Shown here: one piece after another, positions 5,718 through 9,204 of the stretch | How the letters are laid out: each line of letters opens with the position of its first letter | Position numbering within the stretch: the first letter of the stretch is position 1 | From: Spirochaetaceae bacterium | GTDB taxonomy: Bacteria; Spirochaetota; Spirochaetia; Treponematales; Breznakiellaceae | Direction of reading: 5' to 3' | NCBI GenBank assembly: GCA_031258615.1 | Contig: JAIRMP010000055.1 | Location: 1-9,204 of the forward strand | DNA length: 9,204 bases | Program-made: the position numbers and the translations under genes | Notes under the pieces: generated by a model | The model's database searches: none | What the model was told of the DNA's origin: nothing | What the model saw: only the letters and a program-made list of their open reading frames with translations

Positions 5718-5744
5718 GTGGCAACCGCGGAGCGGTTGCCACAG
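5716..5744. repeat. 13-bp hairpin with GC-GGA-GC apex
   Basis: CTGTGGCAACCGC (5716-5728) and GCGGTTGCCACAG (5732-5744) pair perfectly around GGA. On the minus strand it is about 220 nt beyond the end of the ankyrin-TPR gene. No T-run follows, so it is not a clear terminator, but it would block exonucleases coming from either side. Confidence 0.6.
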
Positions 5745-5867
5745 CAACGCCCCGGACTTTTGTCAGACAATTTCTTGTAGGATTTTGACTGGTGATATTT
5801 TTATACCTAAAACAGTATATATCCTTTTGGCCTACAGGGAATGCCAGGTGTGATTCTGCGGGTAAGT

Positions 5868-5921
5868 TTAGCGCAAGCGGTCGGGGAGCAGTTTTTCTAT
5901 AATTCGGGCCCTGCAAAGCAT
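5868..5921 (-). CDS. Possible 17-residue micro-ORF with strong ribosome site
   Basis: ATG 5921-5919 to TAA 5870-5868 encodes MLCRARIIEKLLPDRLR. GAGG at 5933-5930 lies eight bases upstream of the ATG, a better translation signal than many genes here have. It begins 44 nt after the ankyrin-TPR stop on the same strand and could be cotranscribed with it. It may be the start of a gene broken downstream, a small peptide, or chance. Confidence 0.25.
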   Translation of the reverse strand: MLCRARIIEKLLPDRLR

Positions 5922-5965
5922 AAATTTTTCCTCACCTGCTGGTTTATAGGGGAAATTTACTGTAT

Positions 5966-7300
5966 CTAAAACATTCTCCCAATATATTTTCTCTTCAAGA
6001 CTTCCAGGTTGTAAACAGGCTCATCGTAATCGGGGCACAGTTTAATAGCCATGCTAAAGTCTTCGAATGCCTGCCGAACATTACCGGATACTGCAAAGGA
6101 AATCGCCCTGCTGTTGTAAGCCATCGCCTTTTCATGGTTATTTTTTGTCTTATTTATCACCTGGCTAAAATCATCGATCGCCCTGGCATGGTCTCCCTGC
6201 AAGGCGTATATCGAACCCTGGTTTTGATATGCGATTATATATTTATTTTCAAAATCGTACTGTTTTACAAGATCGTAATCCGCTATGGCCTCCCTGAACA
6301 TATTCAAATTGTTGTAACATACCGCACGTTGAAAGTACGCATACGTATACCCCCGCCCGTTTTTTTGCCATATATTTATTGCGTGGGTGTACTCAACGAT
6401 AGCCGCTTCAAATTCTTTCTTGAGCATATAGCTGTTGCCCAAATTGGCACGGGCCTCCGCGTAGTCCGGGTTACCAATCAATGCCTCTAGCCTGCTCGTT
6501 ATGGATTTTTCCATATCACCCAGCTTTTCATAACAGGCGCCGATGTTATTAAGCGCTTCGGGATCGCTGGGGAGGTAGAAAAGAACTTTTTCATACTCCT
6601 CCAGCGCCGAACGCCATTGCCCCATCTTTGCGTATGAGGCCCCGATGTTGTTATGGATATCAGCAAAAAAAACACGGGCCGAAGCCGGAATACTGCCTAT
6701 GCTATCCCGTTTTTTGTACGGATAATGCCGCAAGCCTTTTGCGTACTCTTTTATACTTTCGGCATAGCAACCTGTTTGTGCATAAGTATAACCTTTAGTA
6801 AAGTGATCCAGTGCTTCCCACCTGTCCCTCATGAATTTTTCAATTTGCTTTTTTTTACCGGCGTTTTTTCCCTGCCACGGAACGGTACTTGAAGGAATTT
6901 GAATATAGGGAGCCAGTTCCTGCTGAAGACGTTTCCAGTCACGGCGAATACCGAGGTATTCCAGGGCTGTATATCCCGCCCCATTGGGTATATTTACATC
7001 CGCACCGTTTTTTATCAACGCCGCAATAACGCTGGTAAATGGATTGCAAATTGCAGCCGTATGGAGCGGGGTATCTCCGTCCAAACTTCCTGTTGAGTTC
7101 ACATCGGCGCCGTTGGCGATCAGTAATTCAGGAATTTGTGGATCGATGTTAGGCATGATGGCAAGGACATGCAGTGCTGTACCCGCTTCGCTCTGTTCGT
7201 TAACATCCTGAGTACCGGACTCTACCAGCAGCTTAACCATACTGGCGTTGTTGTGTATGATTGCCTGCTGAAGCGGGGTCATAACATTGTTGATGATCAT
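5966..7300 (-). CDS. Ankyrin-repeat plus TPR-repeat protein
   Basis: 444 residues from ATG 7300-7298. AGGAGG (7312-7307) is a perfect Shine-Dalgarno six bases upstream, placed immediately after the stop of the preceding gene, so translation is probably coupled. There is no signal peptide or membrane segment, so it is cytosolic. Residues about 7-118 form three ankyrin repeats and a partial fourth (TPLQQAIIHNNASMVKLLVE, GTALHVLA...LLIANGADVN, GDTPLHTAA...LIKNGADVN, GYTALEYLG). A basic linker (140-160) leads to about seven TPR units between 162 and 424 (for example FTKGYTYAQTGCYAESIKEY, NNIGACYEKLGDMEKSI, NLGNSYMLKKEFEAAIVEY, NQGSIYALQGDHARAIDDF). Both repeat types bind proteins, and no catalytic domain is visible. 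It is probably a partner or adaptor of the STAND-ankyrin protein encoded just upstream. That function is inferred from the operon only. Confidence 0.85.
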   Translation of the reverse strand: MIINNVMTPLQQAIIHNNASMVKLLVESGTQDVNEQSEAGTALHVLAIMPNIDPQIPELLIANGADVNSTGSLDGDTPLHTAAICNPFTSVIAALIKNGADVNIPNGAGYTALEYLGIRRDWKRLQQELAPYIQIPSSTVPWQGKNAGKKKQIEKFMRDRWEALDHFTKGYTYAQTGCYAESIKEYAKGLRHYPYKKRDSIGSIPASARVFFADIHNNIGASYAKMGQWRSALEEYEKVLFYLPSDPEALNNIGACYEKLGDMEKSITSRLEALIGNPDYAEARANLGNSYMLKKEFEAAIVEYTHAINIWQKNGRGYTYAYFQRAVCYNNLNMFREAIADYDLVKQYDFENKYIIAYQNQGSIYALQGDHARAIDDFSQVINKTKNNHEKAMAYNSRAISFAVSGNVRQAFEDFSMAIKLCPDYDEPVYNLEVLKRKYIGRMF

Positions 7301-7306
7301 ATACTT

Positions 7307-7312
7307 CCTCCT
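7307..7312 (-). promoter_or_regulatory. Perfect Shine-Dalgarno coupling the two ankyrin genes
   Basis: AGGAGG fills the gap between the upstream TGA (7315-7313) and the downstream ATG (7300-7298), with six bases to the start codon. The 12-nt intergenic distance and this strong site point to one polycistronic mRNA and coordinated synthesis of both proteins. Confidence 0.8.
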
Positions 7313-9204
7313 TCAGTCATCGTGCTGTATTGTGCCTAACAGCAATTTTACCATATCATAATTATTCATTCCGGACGCAATGTCTAACGGGGTGAAACCG
7401 CCGTCGTTCTTCAGATTCGGATTGGCCCCATGCTCCAACAACAATTTTGCTGCTCCTGTAGCCCCTCTGGTTACAGCGCAGTGAAGGGCAGTGTCTCCCG
7501 CAATATTGCGTTGATCTACTCTTGCCCCGTGATCAAGCAGCATTCTAACACAATCAACCTTGTTTAGATCCGCCGCAAGTAAAAGCGCCGATCGCCCTTT
7601 ATCCGTCAGGGCATCAATATCAATTCCATCACAGGACAGCAGTTTTTCGCATATTGAATCGTTTGGATTTTGGAGAATCGCTTTAATTAAAGGCGTCTGG
7701 CGGTGATCATTTTTGTGGTTAATATCCGCGCCAAAACGAACAAGCGTTTCTATTACTTCCGGCTCGGCATTAAAGGTTGCCGCCATGGCAAGCGGAGTAT
7801 AGCCGCCACGACATGTTCGGGTAACGTCCGCCCCATGGCGAAGCAGCGCTTCAACTACAAGAGGGTTTGTACTACAACTTACGGCGGTATGGAGGGGGGC
7901 TTGGTTTTCGCCGTTGGTACCCTGTTCCATAAGATAGTTCATTCCGTGAGCCTCCATGTAGTCCAGCAGTGTTTGCATGATCTCATGCTGACTGTTTTGC
8001 GCCGCCATGTGTACAACGTTGAATCCATTATCATAGGTTGCTATACGAAAATCTTTATTATCCAGGTAATCCCGGTTGATCTTAAGCAATCTATCCATCA
8101 CCGCCTTGCTGTTTGAATATAGCGCCGCATAGTGCAGGGGAGTCATGCCTATATCATCCGGCCTGTACCATTCCGGATGCATTTCCCAAACCAAGTCAAT
8201 TACTTTGGGATCGTCGTGGTACGAGGCCGCCAGGTGAAGGGGATTTTTGTTTTCCTCAAACATATCGTGTCCCCTGGAATCCAAAACGAACCTGGTCGAT
8301 TCATCGTAGCTTTCCATCGCGTCAAGACAATCCCTGATCATCTTTCTGGGTCCGTTGAAAAAGAGGGACTCTACCAGCATAAAATGCGGACCGATTATTT
8401 TTTCGCGCATTCCGTTGTTTGAAAAGCACTCTTCAAAATATATGGTCGTGTACGTGATCGGCAATATGTAAAAATACGCTTTACCATCGTAAACTTCTTC
8501 ATGTATAAACATATAATAATCCAGTTCTTTTATGGACGGCTCTAGTTTATTCATATCATATTTCCATCTGTGAACCCTCGCTTTTGCCCAGTATTCCAGC
8601 TCGTTTAGTGTCCACCGGTGAATCAAGCCGTGGCTACAGATAAGGAATAACAGGGCTTTGGTGTCATCACTAAGTTTTTGAAAGGCGTTGTCATAAACTT
8701 CAGTAATCATGTCCTGGGCATTACCGGAAAGTTCGTTTTTTCTTAACTTTCCGGTAAGAATGACAAGATCAACGCCGATTAAGCTCAATTCAGTGCGGCA
8801 ATAGGGGAGAATAAGGCCCGGCAAATTATTCATTTTCTTATGCAGTTCGTCAATAAACTTGTTGTAGTTGACGGTACCTATTTCGGACGCAACCTTTGTT
8901 TTGTAGTAATCTTCATTGACAACGGCGTTTCTAAAAAACTCCTCCGTTTCTTCTTTGGAAGAAAATGTAGGCATGGCCTTTGCCGTCAGGTCAAGGCTTC
9001 CAAAACTCTGTGATTCGATCCTGGTACGGCTGGTAAAAATAAATATACAGTTTGAGAATCTTTTAAAGAAATTATTGCTTATACGCAGAAATTTTTTAAC
9101 GTAAGATTCTGAAAGGTCAAGGTTGTCAATGATGATCAGGTATCGATGCCCGGACAGATCAAGCTGATCTGGCGTCTTGTCAAGGTATTCGGCCAGCTTT
9201 TGCA
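7313..9204 (-). CDS. STAND/NB-ARC-like NTPase with C-terminal ankyrin repeats (5'-partial)
   Basis: The frame is open from the right edge to TGA 7315-7313, giving 629 visible residues. The ATG at 8974-8972 is internal: the 76 codons before it contain YLIIIDNLD (visible 21-29), a Walker B-like strand with its acidic end, and CIFIFTSRT (52-60), a sensor-1-like strand. They are followed by a helical ARC-like region and a winged-helix-like part (LSDDTKALLFLICSHGLIHRWTLNELEY is split as LSDDTKALLFLICSHG and IHRWTLNELEYWA, about 178-207). This order is typical of STAND NTPases, which act as ATP-driven molecular switches. From about residue 318 to the end come roughly eight ankyrin repeats (NPLHLAA, MTPLHYAA, NVVHMAAQ, APLHTAV, GYTPLAMAA, RSALLLAADL, DTALHCAV, FTPLDIAS). 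No membrane segment is seen. The P-loop and any N-terminal effector domain lie beyond the window. The ankyrin-TPR gene follows within 12 nt. The NTPase call rests on two short motifs and domain order. Confidence 0.7.
   Translation of the reverse strand, partial: QKLAEYLDKTPDQLDLSGHRYLIIIDNLDLSESYVKKFLRISNNFFKRFSNCIFIFTSRTRIESQSFGSLDLTAKAMPTFSSKEETEEFFRNAVVNEDYYKTKVASEIGTVNYNKFIDELHKKMNNLPGLILPYCRTELSLIGVDLVILTGKLRKNELSGNAQDMITEVYDNAFQKLSDDTKALLFLICSHGLIHRWTLNELEYWAKARVHRWKYDMNKLEPSIKELDYYMFIHEEVYDGKAYFYILPITYTTIYFEECFSNNGMREKIIGPHFMLVESLFFNGPRKMIRDCLDAMESYDESTRFVLDSRGHDMFEENKNPLHLAASYHDDPKVIDLVWEMHPEWYRPDDIGMTPLHYAALYSNSKAVMDRLLKINRDYLDNKDFRIATYDNGFNVVHMAAQNSQHEIMQTLLDYMEAHGMNYLMEQGTNGENQAPLHTAVSCSTNPLVVEALLRHGADVTRTCRGGYTPLAMAATFNAEPEVIETLVRFGADINHKNDHRQTPLIKAILQNPNDSICEKLLSCDGIDIDALTDKGRSALLLAADLNKVDCVRMLLDHGARVDQRNIAGDTALHCAVTRGATGAAKLLLEHGANPNLKNDGGFTPLDIASGMNNYDMVKLLLGTIQHDD

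Larger units (their letters stand above)
5430..5965. other. 536-nt spacer between convergent porin and ankyrin-TPR genes
   Basis: The stretch holds GCAGGC/GCCTGC just after the porin stop (5430-5447), a CCCCTTC/GAAGGGG stem with a 12-nt loop (5538-5563), TAGGGGC/GCCCCTA around TGCC (5653-5670), and the abutting hairpin pair at 5695-5744. Between about 5600 and 5680 the + strand is markedly C-rich, with runs of four to six C. No tRNA, rRNA, SRP, RNase P or tmRNA signature is visible. Two short minus-strand ORFs are listed separately. A 70-codon reading at 5704-5916 with a TTG start passes through the hairpins and shows no family features. Confidence 0.45.

Noticed and set aside
5704..5916. 70-codon minus-strand ORF with TTG start
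   Set aside because: It has no ribosome site at the start, crosses the overlapping hairpins, and has no recognisable family features; the micro-ORF at 5868-5921 in another frame has the better signal.

Overview
The window looks like a chromosomal segment of a free-living or gut-associated treponeme (Treponemataceae). The best taxonomic marker is the gene at 4158-5429, a UPF0164/FadL-like outer-membrane protein of a family I know mainly from Treponema. It is supported by a spirochaete-style lipoprotein with an SH3-like domain (91-1479), moderately GC-rich core genes, and intergenic spacers full of short GC-rich palindromes. The species cannot be named from the sequence alone.

Layout, left to right. 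(1) At 1-62 is the last 19 codons of a + strand gene whose tail looks like a repeat-type surface protein. It converges on (2) a leftward pair on the minus strand: a galactokinase-like GHMP kinase (1553-2716) followed by a predicted SH3-like lipoprotein (91-1479), separated by an all-GC 16-bp hairpin. The kinase promoter candidate carries a 13-nt homopolymer between its -35 and -10 boxes. (3) Diverging from the kinase is a PD-(D/E)XK nuclease of restriction-endonuclease type (about 2998-3771) with no methyltransferase in view. Its stop codon lies inside a long hairpin, and a 12-bp direct repeat flanks it. (4) A 386-bp spacer (3772-4157) holds four hairpins or palindromes and remnants of small ORFs. 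(5) The UPF0164/FadL-like porin with a C-terminal TPR. (6) A 536-bp spacer (5430-5965) with two abutting hairpins, a 36-codon minus ORF, a C-rich strand and a 17-codon micro-ORF. (7) A tightly coupled minus-strand operon: a large protein still open at the right edge (7313-9204) with the C-terminal half of a STAND/NB-ARC-like NTPase module followed by about eight ankyrin repeats, then an ankyrin-plus-TPR protein (5966-7300) beginning 12 nt after its stop with a perfect AGGAGG.

The most noteworthy content is the STAND-ankyrin / ankyrin-TPR pair. Its upstream gene does not start at the internal ATG at 8974: the frame stays open to 9204 and the extra 76 codons encode Walker B-like and sensor-1-like strands. 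Such switch-NTPase plus repeat-sensor architectures are known in bacterial conflict and signalling systems, but the N-terminal P-loop and any effector domain lie outside the window, so a defence role is only inferred. The second theme is a set of five intergenic hairpins with different arms but a constant GC-N3-GC apex, which may be a genome-wide palindromic element family.
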